Assembly (NCBI GenBank): GCA_964489525.1
Contig: CAZAYY010000002.1
Span: forward strand, 186,001 to 250,000
DNA length: 64,000 nucleotides
Source of the DNA: CAZAYY01 sp964489525
GTDB taxonomy: Bacteria > Chloroflexota > Anaerolineae > Anaerolineales > JABWBV01
Direction: 5' to 3'
The notes under the pieces were generated by a model. That model saw only the letters and a program-made list of their open reading frames with translations, ran no database searches and was not told the DNA's origin. The translations under genes were made by a program, and so were the position numbers. Below, piece by piece: positions 50,397 to 58,828 of this stretch. Every line of letters begins with the position of its first letter. The first letter of the stretch is position 1.

Positions 50397-52400
50397 TCAG
50401 GTTCCAGGGTGGTGCAGCATAAGCTGCATGGCGCCTTCTTCCCAGGCGGTCACCTGGTTGCGCCCGTTTCGCTTCGATGTATACAGTGCTGCATCAGCCT
50501 TGTTGATGATTTCTTGAGCGGTTTTGCCGTGGTTTGGATATGCTGAAACGCCGCAAGAAATGGTGATCGCTAATTTTCTTGCCCCCAATTCGATTGGCTG
50601 TTTCCCAACCCGCTCGCGCAGCCGATCGGCATACGGAACAGCGTTTTCGATTGGGGTATCGGGCAGCACCAGTAAAAACTCCTCGCCGCCGTACCGGCAA
50701 AGAATATCCAATTCGCGGCATTGCTGCCGCAGCAAATTTGCCAGCCATACCAGGCATTCATCCCCGGCGGCATGGCCATACTGGTCATTGATTTCTTTGA
50801 ATAAGTCAATATCTAATAAAAGAATGCTGAATGGTTTGCCGGTTGCTTCTGCCAGTTCAAGTTCTTGGGTGAAGGTTTCCAGCAAAAAACGGCGGTTATA
50901 GAGCTGCGTCAGCGGGTCGCGGATGGATTGCTCGCGCAGCGTGGCTTGCAGGGCTTCAATTTCTTCGAGTTGATTTTCCAACTGCTCATTGGCTTGCCGC
51001 AGTGCATCGTCGGCCAGTTTCCGATCGGTAATATCCGACTTAACCGCAATATAGTTGATGATTTTGCCTTCCATATCCACTACAGGCGAGATCACCACAT
51101 GCTCCCAATATAATTCCCGGTTTTTCTTTCGGTTTAAAAACTCGCCTTCCCAGGTTTTACCCGATTGGATGGTTTGCCACATCTCTTTATAGACAGATTC
51201 AGGCGTCAGGCCAGACTTCATAATGCTGGTCTTCTTTCCAAGCACTTCATACTCCACGAACCCGGTCAGCAGCGTGAAGTAGGGGTTGACATATTCGATG
51301 TTGCCCATGGTGTCGGTAATCATAACCGAAACTGGGCTCTGCTCCACCGCCTGGGTGAGCTGCAGAAGGCGCAGTTCGTTCTCCTTGCGGTTGGTAATAT
51401 CTCGAAACATCAGCAACCGCCCAATCATCTCCTGGTCTTTTTTACGCAGGGGGCAAATGAGTACATCGTAATACCGGCTGTGCTCCCCGCCCAGTTGCAG
51501 CTCTGTTTTCGTGATATGTCCTACGGGGGGTGCCGAAACCAACCGTGAAAAAGGCCGTATTTCCGCCAGGTTGTTTCCCAAAAGGGAGGAGACAGCAGCC
51601 TCCATCAATTTAGCCGCAGGCTGGTTAATGTCAACAATCCGGTTTTGCATGTCCACCACAATCATGCCATCCCCCAACCCTTCAAAAATCGTGTCGCGAG
51701 CAATGGGGGCCAGGTCAAAAAGGCGAGTTGAACGCAGCACCCACAAAAACCACACCCCGGTAATCGAAAACAAAACCGAAGTCCAATCTACGCCGGGGGC
51801 AAAAAAGGGCATTGTGTGGTAAAACACATTGCTCGCCATCGTAAACAAAGGCCCCACCAGCAACAGGCGGGCTTGCTGCCTGCGGATTGTTGCCCCCTGC
51901 CGGGCAGCGTCCCAAAGCGCGGCGATGATGATGAATAATACCAGGTAGCTGGAAACCATCACCCCGGCATACCCCGCACCGTGAACAAACACGGCCAGAT
52001 TGTTCTCCAACCGGATCAATTCAGACCAAACCCAACCATGCAGCCCATTGGTGCTGACCAGCAGAAAGCTGAAAACGAGCGGCAGTGCCAGGCCAACCTT
52101 AAACCACTTCCTGTCCAACCATTCCGAGCGGCCTGCAAACGAAATCGAAAATAAGGCAAACAGGTACAGCGCGCCCAGGTATCCCCATGCTTCCAGGGTC
52201 GCGAAAAATACTTTCATCCAGGTTTCGACTGCGGCGTAATCCAGGGCGGAAGCCAGCGTCCAGAAAGTGATGCACACCATCGCCCCTGAAAAGTACCTGC
52301 TGGCGGCGTCGCTAGTTCTTTTTAAACTAAAATGAACGACAAGGGCATTCACCATGGTCGTTGCCAGCAAAATTAAAACAATCGGGGTAACCTGAAACAT
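50397..52400 (-). CDS. 7TM - PAS - PAS - GGDEF diguanylate cyclase
   Basis: This 667-residue protein has seven or eight N-terminal membrane segments (about 1-230; histidine-kinase-N 7TM type) and a first PAS domain (about 235-340; GDGMIVVDMQNRIVDINQPA). A second PAS plus PAC follows (about 350-470; QSPVSVMITDTMGNIEYVNP), then a short coiled coil and a GGDEF domain (about 500-655). The active-site loop reads GGEEF near 571, and the inhibitory I-site RELD lies five residues before it, so product feedback is expected. It should make cyclic di-GMP in response to a membrane or redox cue. A TATAAT box (52445-52440) lies about 40 nt before the ATG. Confidence 0.9.
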   Translation of the reverse strand: MFQVTPIVLILLATTMVNALVVHFSLKRTSDAASRYFSGAMVCITFWTLASALDYAAVETWMKVFFATLEAWGYLGALYLFALFSISFAGRSEWLDRKWFKVGLALPLVFSFLLVSTNGLHGWVWSELIRLENNLAVFVHGAGYAGVMVSSYLVLFIIIAALWDAARQGATIRRQQARLLLVGPLFTMASNVFYHTMPFFAPGVDWTSVLFSITGVWFLWVLRSTRLFDLAPIARDTIFEGLGDGMIVVDMQNRIVDINQPAAKLMEAAVSSLLGNNLAEIRPFSRLVSAPPVGHITKTELQLGGEHSRYYDVLICPLRKKDQEMIGRLLMFRDITNRKENELRLLQLTQAVEQSPVSVMITDTMGNIEYVNPYFTLLTGFVEYEVLGKKTSIMKSGLTPESVYKEMWQTIQSGKTWEGEFLNRKKNRELYWEHVVISPVVDMEGKIINYIAVKSDITDRKLADDALRQANEQLENQLEEIEALQATLREQSIRDPLTQLYNRRFLLETFTQELELAEATGKPFSILLLDIDLFKEINDQYGHAAGDECLVWLANLLRQQCRELDILCRYGGEEFLLVLPDTPIENAVPYADRLRERVGKQPIELGARKLAITISCGVSAYPNHGKTAQEIINKADAALYTSKRNGRNQVTAWEEGAMQLMLHHPGT

Positions 52401-52687
52401 AGAAACAGTGATTTAAACTAAGCGCTTTCTGCTGGGTTGATTATACTATTCATTTAACTGGGAAAAGCTCCCTAAGGTTTCCAAAACTCTTAAGGTTTGT
52501 ACCATTCGCCCGGCATGTCGCTGCCCGCGCCGCAGCTCCAAAAAATTTAACATTTAAAATTTCCTCCCCCATCCTGCCCATCCTGTCCATCCCTGTTTAG
52601 TCTCCCGGCTCCTGTGTGCTTCCCCCCACCCGCAAAACCCGAATGGTTTCCAAAACCTATAGGGTTTGTACCTGTTCTCCCCCCCAG
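52401..52687. repeat. Intergenic gap with a pair of GGTTTCCAAAAC direct repeats
   Basis: This gap holds no gene. CTAAGGTTTCCAAAACTCTT continuing to TTGTACC (52472-52503) and GAATGGTTTCCAAAACCTAT continuing to TTGTACC (52641-52672) are direct repeats 169 bp apart. Each has palindromic halves. The stretch between them has no recognised feature. Confidence 0.6.
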
Positions 52688-52716
52688 TTGCATCCCGCGT
52701 CGCGGATTGGTACAAT
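52688..52716 (+). promoter_or_regulatory. Promoter of the dienelactone-hydrolase-like gene
   Basis: TTGCAT (52688-52693) and TACAAT (52711-52716) are 17 nt apart, giving a leader of about 30 nt. Confidence 0.6.
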
Positions 52717-52753
52717 CCCCCCTTAAAAATTTATGCACACCTGGAGAAAATCA

Positions 52754-53668
52754 ATGAAAGCACTGAAACGGATATTGCTGGGATTGCTGATCATTATGGC
52801 AGCCCTGGTCGTCTTTCTGGTTGGGTCGGTTGCGGTGGATTACGCCATTGGCGGCGAGCGCATCATGTCCGTCACCAACACCACTATTCCCGGTACAAAC
52901 GGCGGCCCGGATGTGCGCGCCTATGTAGCCGTTCCCGAAGGCCAGGGCCCATTTCCGGTGGTTATCATGATTCACGAGTTCTTTGGGCTGAACGAAAGCA
53001 TCGTCGGCAAAGCCCAGGGCCTGGCCGAAGAGGGCTACCTTGTCGTTGCCCCCGACACCTTCCGAGGTTCAACCACCGCCTGGATTCCCCGGGCCATTTA
53101 CCAGGTCATCACCAACGACCCCGAACAGGTAAACCAGGACCTGGATGCCGTCTATGCCTGGTTGGCAGACCAACCCAACGCCGCTTTCGATCGCACCGCC
53201 ATTGCCGGGTTTTGCTATGGCGGCCGGGTTTCTCTGCAGTACAGCCTGCACAACCCCGGCATGGCCGCCACGGTCATTTTCTACGGCTCGCCAGTGACGG
53301 ATGTGGAAACCTTGCGCAGCCTGCCCGGGCCTGTCCTGGGAATTTTTGGCGAAGCCGACAACTCCATTCCGCTCGATGACGTCCGCGCCTTTGAAACTGC
53401 CCTGGGCCAGGCCGGGATCCCGAATGAAATTTCCATCTACCCCGACCAGCCCCACGCCTTTGTGACCAGCATGGAAGCCATTCGCCAGGGCGGCGTTCAA
53501 GGAGAAGCCTGGGCGCAAATGCTCGCCTTTTTAGATGAAAACCTCAAACCAGACAACGCTTCGCAAAATGACCAACCTGGCCTGGACTACAACCCGGGTT
53601 TCGACTGGCGCTACTACCTCTTGCTGGTTTACGAACACGCCTTCGGCACCGCCAGCCACAACCACTAA
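52754..53668 (+). CDS. Membrane-anchored dienelactone hydrolase-like protein
   Basis: This 304-residue protein has an N-terminal membrane segment or signal (LKRILLGLLIIMAALVVFLV) and an alpha/beta-hydrolase domain of dienelactone hydrolase type. VVIMIHEFFGLNESIVGKA contains the conserved Glu loop, AIAGFCYGGRVSLQY has the nucleophile Cys, and YPDQPHAFV has the catalytic His. Asp is likely in GEADNSIPLDDV. The substrate is unknown. TGGAGAAAATCA lies before ATG 52754; the frame begins slightly upstream at 52733 but without a signal to support that start. It is a single gene with its own promoter and a downstream hairpin. Confidence 0.85.
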   Translation: MKALKRILLGLLIIMAALVVFLVGSVAVDYAIGGERIMSVTNTTIPGTNGGPDVRAYVAVPEGQGPFPVVIMIHEFFGLNESIVGKAQGLAEEGYLVVAPDTFRGSTTAWIPRAIYQVITNDPEQVNQDLDAVYAWLADQPNAAFDRTAIAGFCYGGRVSLQYSLHNPGMAATVIFYGSPVTDVETLRSLPGPVLGIFGEADNSIPLDDVRAFETALGQAGIPNEISIYPDQPHAFVTSMEAIRQGGVQGEAWAQMLAFLDENLKPDNASQNDQPGLDYNPGFDWRYYLLLVYEHAFGTASHNH

Positions 53669-53707
53669 AGCGCGACCAGCCCCGAATACCCCCGGACTGG
53701 TAACCAT

Positions 53708-53751
53708 CTCCCCAACTTGGCGCAGGATCCTGTGCCAGTTGGGGGAGTTTT
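53708..53751 (+). terminator. Hairpin terminator after the hydrolase gene
   Basis: CTCCCCAACTTGGCGCAGGA pairs almost perfectly with TCCTGTGCCAGTTGGGGGAG, followed by TTTT. A second, T-less hairpin (CCTCCCATTTTGCC / GGCAAAATGGGAGG) lies at 53792-53820. Confidence 0.7.
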
Positions 53752-53886
53752 GAGGGGATCTGTGGCTTCGAGCAATTTCCGGGTCTTCAGTCCTCCCATT
53801 TTGCCTGGCAAAATGGGAGGATTCAGGGGGGTGAATTTTGCTGAGGGTCATTTTTATTAATAACCCGGGTTCTGTTCTCGTTTTAG

Positions 53887-53915
53887 TTGTCAACTAAAAA
53901 TTCCAGTACTACAAT
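53887..53915 (+). promoter_or_regulatory. Promoter of the DUF333-propeller lipoprotein gene
   Basis: TTGTCA (53887-53892) and TACAAT (53910-53915) are 17 nt apart. Leader length is about 37 nt. Confidence 0.65.
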
Positions 53916-53958
53916 AAAATTATGCGGATGGCATTCCGTTGATAAAAGGAGGTGTGCC

Positions 53959-55248
53959 ATGTGTAAAATAAATGTGCTTCTATGTTTTGTTGTTGTACTG
54001 GTATGCGTGGGCTGCACCACGCAGCCCCCAATCATCCAGCCACAACCAGAGGGGCCTCAAATCGGAATGGCAAACCCGGCTTCCCAAAACTGCATCGCCA
54101 AGGGGGGCAGATTGGTCCTCGAAACCCGTGGGGATGGTGGGCAATATGGAGTCTGCTTTTTCGAAGATAACCGGCAGTGTGAAGAATGGGCCCTCTTCAA
54201 TGGCGAATGCCCGGAAGGCGGTCTGAAAGTCACCGGCTATGTCACCAAAGCAGCCCAGTACTGTGTGATTACCGGAGGCAGCTACACCATTACAGGCGAA
54301 TCCAACACGCCCAACGAACAGGGCACCTGCACCTATCCTTCCGGCAGCGTGTGCGACGTCTGGGCGTTATTCAACGGCATGTGCGACCCCAACCAACCGC
54401 CCGCGCCAACCGCTGTCCCTGAAACCCAACCGGTTGGAGATGTTGGAAGGATTGTGTTCGACTCCACCCGGCAAGGCATGTACCGCAACCTGTTCCTCAT
54501 GAATGCAGACGGTTCCAATGTGACCCAATTGGCCAGCGAAGAATCCAACCAGTTTGCAGGCCCCGGGTCTCCGGATGGGCAGCGCATCCTGTATACCGGG
54601 TTCGGTCCCATGAACAGTTATATTGCATCCATGCTTTCCGAGGGAGGTGGTCAGGCCATCGTGATGAGTTATTCTGGCTCCGACGAGGCTTTCCCGGCCT
54701 GGTCTCCCGATGGGCAGAAAATTGCCTTCACCTCCCGTCGGGATGGCGACAACGAGATTTACGTCATCCAGGCAGATGGCTCAAACCTGCAGCGCCTGAC
54801 CAACCACACCGCCGATGATTTTTCCCCCGCCTGGTCTCCCGATGGTCAGAAAATTGTTTTTGTGTCTGACCGCGACCAGATGGTGGGCGTGTACGATCTT
54901 TTCATCATGAATGCCGATGGCACCGATGTGCGCCGCCTGACCAACGATCCCTACCCGGATTACGCACCCGCCTGGTCACCCGATGGCTCGATGGTTGCCT
55001 ACCAATCCTTTCCTGGTGGTGCTGGAGAGATTTTTGTCATCAATGTGGATGGTTCCAACCTGCGCAATCTCACCCAAAACCCCGCGGATGACTGGGCGCC
55101 CACCTGGTCGCCCGATGGCAGCCTGGTTCTTTTTCAATCCAACCGCGACGGCAATTGGGAAATTTACCAGATGGCAGCCGATGGCTCCGGGCAGGTCAAC
55201 CTCACCAATCATCCAGCAGACGACCAGCTTCCCTACTGGGTTCCTTGA
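53959..55248 (+). CDS. Lipoprotein with two DUF333 modules and a PD40 propeller
   Basis: This 429-residue lipoprotein has the signal KINVLLCFVVVLVCVGC with the lipobox Cys at 20. Two DUF333 modules follow, each with a conserved Cys/Trp pattern: MANPASQNCIAKGG to CEEWALFNGECP, and KAAQYCVITGGSY to CDVWALFNGMCD. TolB-like PD40 repeats (about 165-429) show WSPDGQKIAFTSRRDGDNEI and WSPDGSLVLFQSNRDGNWEI. DUF333 is a small protease-inhibitor-like module often found in one copy. AAAGGAGGTGTGCC is a near-perfect Shine-Dalgarno. It probably acts at the outer face of the membrane; the ligand is unknown. Confidence 0.85.
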   Translation: MCKINVLLCFVVVLVCVGCTTQPPIIQPQPEGPQIGMANPASQNCIAKGGRLVLETRGDGGQYGVCFFEDNRQCEEWALFNGECPEGGLKVTGYVTKAAQYCVITGGSYTITGESNTPNEQGTCTYPSGSVCDVWALFNGMCDPNQPPAPTAVPETQPVGDVGRIVFDSTRQGMYRNLFLMNADGSNVTQLASEESNQFAGPGSPDGQRILYTGFGPMNSYIASMLSEGGGQAIVMSYSGSDEAFPAWSPDGQKIAFTSRRDGDNEIYVIQADGSNLQRLTNHTADDFSPAWSPDGQKIVFVSDRDQMVGVYDLFIMNADGTDVRRLTNDPYPDYAPAWSPDGSMVAYQSFPGGAGEIFVINVDGSNLRNLTQNPADDWAPTWSPDGSLVLFQSNRDGNWEIYQMAADGSGQVNLTNHPADDQLPYWVP

Positions 55249-55288
55249 CCAGCGCAAGGTTGTGGGTTAACACCCAATCCGCCCGTTT

Positions 55289-55320
55289 TCTCCCCCGCTC
55301 CAAAGCCTGGGGCGGGGGCT
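55289..55320. repeat. GCTCCAAAGCCTGGGGC palindrome
   Basis: CCCCCGCTCCAAAGCCTGGG continuing to GCGGGGG is a close relative of the palindromes at 41407 and 56828. It lies in the convergent gap after the DUF333 lipoprotein gene and could serve as a terminator. Confidence 0.5.
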
Positions 55321-55330
55321 GAGTCTTAAC

Positions 55331-56563
55331 TCAAATTTCGCTGATCGCCCGCAGCCGCTCTGGAATGGGAGGGTGGCTGTAATGAATCCAAACGTACAGC
55401 GGGTGTGGGTTCAGGTTAGCCAGGTTTTCCTGGGCCAGCACCCTGAACGCACTCATCGTGGGTTCTTTGCCGGCCAGCCGGGCAGCAAAAGCATCCGCGG
55501 CATATTCGGCCTTGCGGCTGATATAGTTAAGCGGCAGGCTCAGCAGCAGGTTCAGCGGCTCCATTAAAATACTGAATAAAACGAAGCTAAACCCAAAATG
55601 CACCCCCGAAAGCCCAAAGGCCTCAGCCAGCGCCGGGCTTTGCAAAATGAACCCGATGACGGTTGCATACAAGCCGAATAGAACGATTTGCAGTCCCAGC
55701 ATCCGGGGTACATCTTTATGCACTGCATGACCCAGTTCGTGCGCCAGCACCGAAAGCACCTCTTTCTCATTAAGTTTTTCAACCAGGGTGTCAAACAGCA
55801 CCACTTCTCGGGTTTTGCCCAGTCCGCTGAAAAAAGCGTTCAGTTTGGTCGAGCGCTTTGAAGCATCCATCACCGAAATGGCCTTCACCGAAAAGCCCAC
55901 TTTCGCCGCCAGACCTTCAATTTGTGCTTTCAACGGCCCTTCGGGCAGCGGCGTCAGTTTGTTAAAGATTTTGACAAACACCTTGGTGTTAAGCACAAAC
56001 AGCACCACCATCACCACCGAAAGCACACCCCAGGCCGAGAGGATAAACATCCACAACCGCTCCGCAAAAACCAGGTAGAGCCAGTTCAAAAGGGCCACCA
56101 ACCCGCCGCCCAACGCTGCCGTTAGCGCCAGGCTTTTTAGTGCATCCAGGAAGAAGGTCGTCCGGCTGGTTTTGTTGAACCCGAACTTTTCTTCAATCAC
56201 AAATGTGGCATAGTAATCAAAAGGCAGCGAAATAAGGGCGCCGAACAGGGTGAACACACCCAGGAAAGCCAGGGTTTGGAAAATGGGTTGGCTGAACCAC
56301 TGGCTTGTCCAACCCTCCAGCAATCCAAACACCCCGAACCCCAACAGCGCCAGCAGCAGGGCGGTTGATATCGTCTTTACAATCACCCCATGACGCAGGG
56401 TTTCCATCGTGTAGTCCAGCCATTTGCGGTATTTTTCTTCATCGTAAATATCGCGGGCATTCGCAGGGATGGGCTGCTTACGGTGCTGGTAATTGACCAG
56501 TGTAATCGCCAGGTCTACCAAATACATCACGGCCACAAGACCAATAATCCACAGGCTGAGCAT
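55331..56563 (-). CDS. M48 family (Ste24-like) membrane metalloprotease
   Basis: This 410-residue protein has several membrane segments (LWIIGLVAVMYLVDLAITLV, STALLLALLGFGVFGLLEG, VFTLFGALISLPFDYYATFV, and later spans). The zinc motif is LAHELGHAVHKD, with the third ligand in RKAEYAADAFAARLAG. NAFFSGLGKTREVVLFDTLV is typical of Ste24/CAAX protease 1. The predicted role is membrane-protein quality control or processing. The start at 56563 has AGAGGAGTTTGATT upstream; the frame is open to 56614 without family similarity. It converges with the DUF333 lipoprotein gene. Confidence 0.9.
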   Translation of the reverse strand: MLSLWIIGLVAVMYLVDLAITLVNYQHRKQPIPANARDIYDEEKYRKWLDYTMETLRHGVIVKTISTALLLALLGFGVFGLLEGWTSQWFSQPIFQTLAFLGVFTLFGALISLPFDYYATFVIEEKFGFNKTSRTTFFLDALKSLALTAALGGGLVALLNWLYLVFAERLWMFILSAWGVLSVVMVVLFVLNTKVFVKIFNKLTPLPEGPLKAQIEGLAAKVGFSVKAISVMDASKRSTKLNAFFSGLGKTREVVLFDTLVEKLNEKEVLSVLAHELGHAVHKDVPRMLGLQIVLFGLYATVIGFILQSPALAEAFGLSGVHFGFSFVLFSILMEPLNLLLSLPLNYISRKAEYAADAFAARLAGKEPTMSAFRVLAQENLANLNPHPLYVWIHYSHPPIPERLRAISEI

Positions 56564-56640
56564 AATCAAACTCCTCTGAACCACCAAAAAATGCCCCCGC
56601 CAGGCTTCACCCACGGCGGGTTTGCTTCCGGCTAGTATAC

Positions 56641-56914
56641 CATGCCCCCCTCGTCCCGTCTTTAGCCGCGTCCCACCCCTGTAGTAACGACTTCAGTCGT
56701 GCATCTCCTCCCCCCTGTAGTAACGACTTTAGTCGTGCATCCCTGTTCACAGGCCTTGCTTAAAAGTTGGGGTTTGAGGCTGGCGCAGGCAGCGAAGCCA
56801 GCCTGCGCCAGCCCCAAAATTGTTTTAAAGTCCCCTGCCCCAGGCTTGGGGCGGGGGATTTAGGGGGTGCGGACCTGGACTTTCACAGAAGTTTTTGACT
56901 TTAAGAAACTCCTG
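56641..56914. repeat. Repeat-filled gap upstream of the glmS-like gene
   Basis: This gap has no gene. Two tandem copies of the short palindromic repeat (56676-56702 and 56711-56738, core ACGACTTTAGTCGT) are spaced about 35 nt apart. A GGCTGGCGCAGGC / GCCTGCGCCAGCC hairpin lies near 56777-56814. A CCCCAGGCTTGGGG palindrome lies near 56830-56855. A degenerate AGTTTTTGACTTTAAGAAACT hairpin is at 56884-56914. Confidence 0.65.
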
Positions 56915-56931
56915 CCCCTCTTCAATAGCAG

Positions 56932-56960
56932 TTGCCTGGGTTCGCTTCGTGTGATACACT
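56932..56960 (+). promoter_or_regulatory. Promoter of the glmS-like gene
   Basis: TTGCCT (56932-56937) and TACACT (56955-56960) are 17 nt apart. The leader would be about 60 nt. I see no glmS ribozyme in it. Confidence 0.5.
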
Positions 56961-57027
56961 CCCTGCGATACACAGCCCCGGAGCAGGGCTGCGATCACAA
57001 AATTTCACCCTTCAGAGAGGAACCCCC

Positions 57028-58815
57028 ATGTGTGGTATTTTTGGCATTGTCACCCGTGAAGAACAGGCCCTTGGGCCCATCCTGACCGAAGCCGCCCACC
57101 GGCTGACCTACCGCGGCTACGATTCCGTCGGCGCTGCCACCCTGAGCGGCGGCAAAATTGACCTGCGCAAAGACGCCGGGCGGGTGGCCGATGTGGCCGA
57201 ACGCTACAACTTTGCCGAAATGACCGGCACACGTGGCATCACCCAACTGCGCTGGGCCACCTTTGGCGCACCATCCCAGGTCAACTCCCAGCCCCATCTC
57301 GATTCGGATGGCGACCTGGTTGGAGCCCACAACGGCAACGTGGTCAACAATGTCGAACTGCGCCAGCAGTTCATGGCCGAAGGCATGACCGTCCGTTCGA
57401 TGAACGATGGCGAATCATGCGTTCATGCCGTGGAACGCTATGTCAACCAGGGGTTTGGTATGATCGAAGCCATTCGCCGCGCCTACCACGACCTTGAGGG
57501 CGATTATTCTTTTGTGATTGGGCGCATCCACGATGACAAACTCTACGCCTTTAAGAAAGGCTCCGGGCTGGTGGTGGGCATCGGTGAAGATTTCACCTGT
57601 GTTTCGTCCGACCTGCCCTCCCTGCTGCCCCTCACCCGCAAAGTGATTCGCCTGGAAGACGGTGAAATCATCACCCTGGCGGCAGACCGGGTGGAGCTGC
57701 ACTCGGTGAACGACGGCGCGCCCATCCTGCGCGAGCCAGAATTGGTGACCGAAACCATGGAAGCGGTGCAAAAAGGCGGGTATGCCCATTTCATGCTCAA
57801 AGAGGTCTACGAACAATCCCAGGTCGCCCGCGAAGTGCTGAACATGCTCAACGGCTCGCCCGATGTGGCCGAAGTGGTCGAAAAAATGAAGCACGCCCGC
57901 AACCTCTATTTTGTCGGCTGCGGCACCAGCTACCACGCCTGCCTGGCTGGGGCGGTCTATTTTGCCCAGCTTGCCGGGCGGCCGGTCATCCCGGTGATTG
58001 CTCCGCAGTTCATGCCGCAGTATGCCCCCACGGTCAACGCCCAGGATGTCGGCCTGTTCGTCAGCCAGAGCGGCGAAACCAAAGACGTCCTCAACGCCCT
58101 CGAAGTGGCCCGGGCCAGGGGCATGACCACCTACGGCCTGGCCAACGTGATTGGCTCCACCCTGACCCGCGCCACAGCTTGCTCGCTGCCTTTGTGCTGC
58201 GGGTACGAAATCAGCGTCCCGGCTACCAAAACCTTCACCAACCAGGTGGTGACCTTCTTATACCTGGCCTACCGCCTGGCCGGGCTGGACACCCGCAAAC
58301 TGGATGCCATCCCCACCCTGATGGAGCAAACCCTGGCCATGGTGGCCGGGCAGATCGAAAGCCTCGCCGAGGAAATTAACCACTGGAACGACCTCTACTG
58401 CCTGGGCTATGGCGCAACCTACTCGATTGCGCTCGAAGGCGCGCTCAAACTGAAAGAAATCACCTACGCCCACTGCGAAGGCATGCTCTCCACCGAGTTC
58501 AAACACGGCCCGCTCTCGGCGGTCAGCGATGGCTTCCCGATTTTGTTTGCCGCCGGGCCGCAGGACATTCCCCTGATTGTCAGCGGCCTGAACGAAGTCA
58601 CCTGCCGGGGCGCTCGTGCCATTGCCATTGGCCCGGAAGATGCCCGCCTGCGTGCCAACGCCACCGACCTGGTGGTTACTCCCGATGCCGCCCCGGAAAT
58701 CAGCGCTTTGCTGGCTGTGCTGCCGCTCCAGCTTCTTTCCTATCATATGAGCGTGCTGCGCGGCTACGACCCCGACTTCCCGCGCAACCTGAGCAAAACA
58801 CTGACGGTAGATTAA
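57028..58815 (+). CDS. glmS: GlmS-like glutamine amidotransferase / sugar isomerase
   Basis: This 595-residue protein has the nucleophile Cys2 (MCGIFGIV), an N-terminal class II amidotransferase domain (about 1-215) and two SIS domains (about 280-420 and 450-590). VGCGTSYHACLAG, FVSQSGETKDVLNAL, SVPATKTFTNQ and the tail RNLSKTLTVD follow GlmS closely. The predicted reaction is fructose 6-phosphate plus glutamine to glucosamine 6-phosphate. The conserved HTRWATHG of the glutamine pocket reads QLRWATFG here (73-80), so the pocket His is Phe79. It may therefore be a paralogue with altered nitrogen source or sugar. Start ATG 57028 follows AGAGAGGAACCCCC. Confidence 0.85.
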   Translation: MCGIFGIVTREEQALGPILTEAAHRLTYRGYDSVGAATLSGGKIDLRKDAGRVADVAERYNFAEMTGTRGITQLRWATFGAPSQVNSQPHLDSDGDLVGAHNGNVVNNVELRQQFMAEGMTVRSMNDGESCVHAVERYVNQGFGMIEAIRRAYHDLEGDYSFVIGRIHDDKLYAFKKGSGLVVGIGEDFTCVSSDLPSLLPLTRKVIRLEDGEIITLAADRVELHSVNDGAPILREPELVTETMEAVQKGGYAHFMLKEVYEQSQVAREVLNMLNGSPDVAEVVEKMKHARNLYFVGCGTSYHACLAGAVYFAQLAGRPVIPVIAPQFMPQYAPTVNAQDVGLFVSQSGETKDVLNALEVARARGMTTYGLANVIGSTLTRATACSLPLCCGYEISVPATKTFTNQVVTFLYLAYRLAGLDTRKLDAIPTLMEQTLAMVAGQIESLAEEINHWNDLYCLGYGATYSIALEGALKLKEITYAHCEGMLSTEFKHGPLSAVSDGFPILFAAGPQDIPLIVSGLNEVTCRGARAIAIGPEDARLRANATDLVVTPDAAPEISALLAVLPLQLLSYHMSVLRGYDPDFPRNLSKTLTVD

Positions 58816-58828
58816 GCCCTCAACCTGG

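Noticed and set aside
56960..57027. Possible glmS ribozyme before the glmS-like gene
   Set aside because: The leader is only about 60 nt and I see no ribozyme core sequence or pseudoknot.
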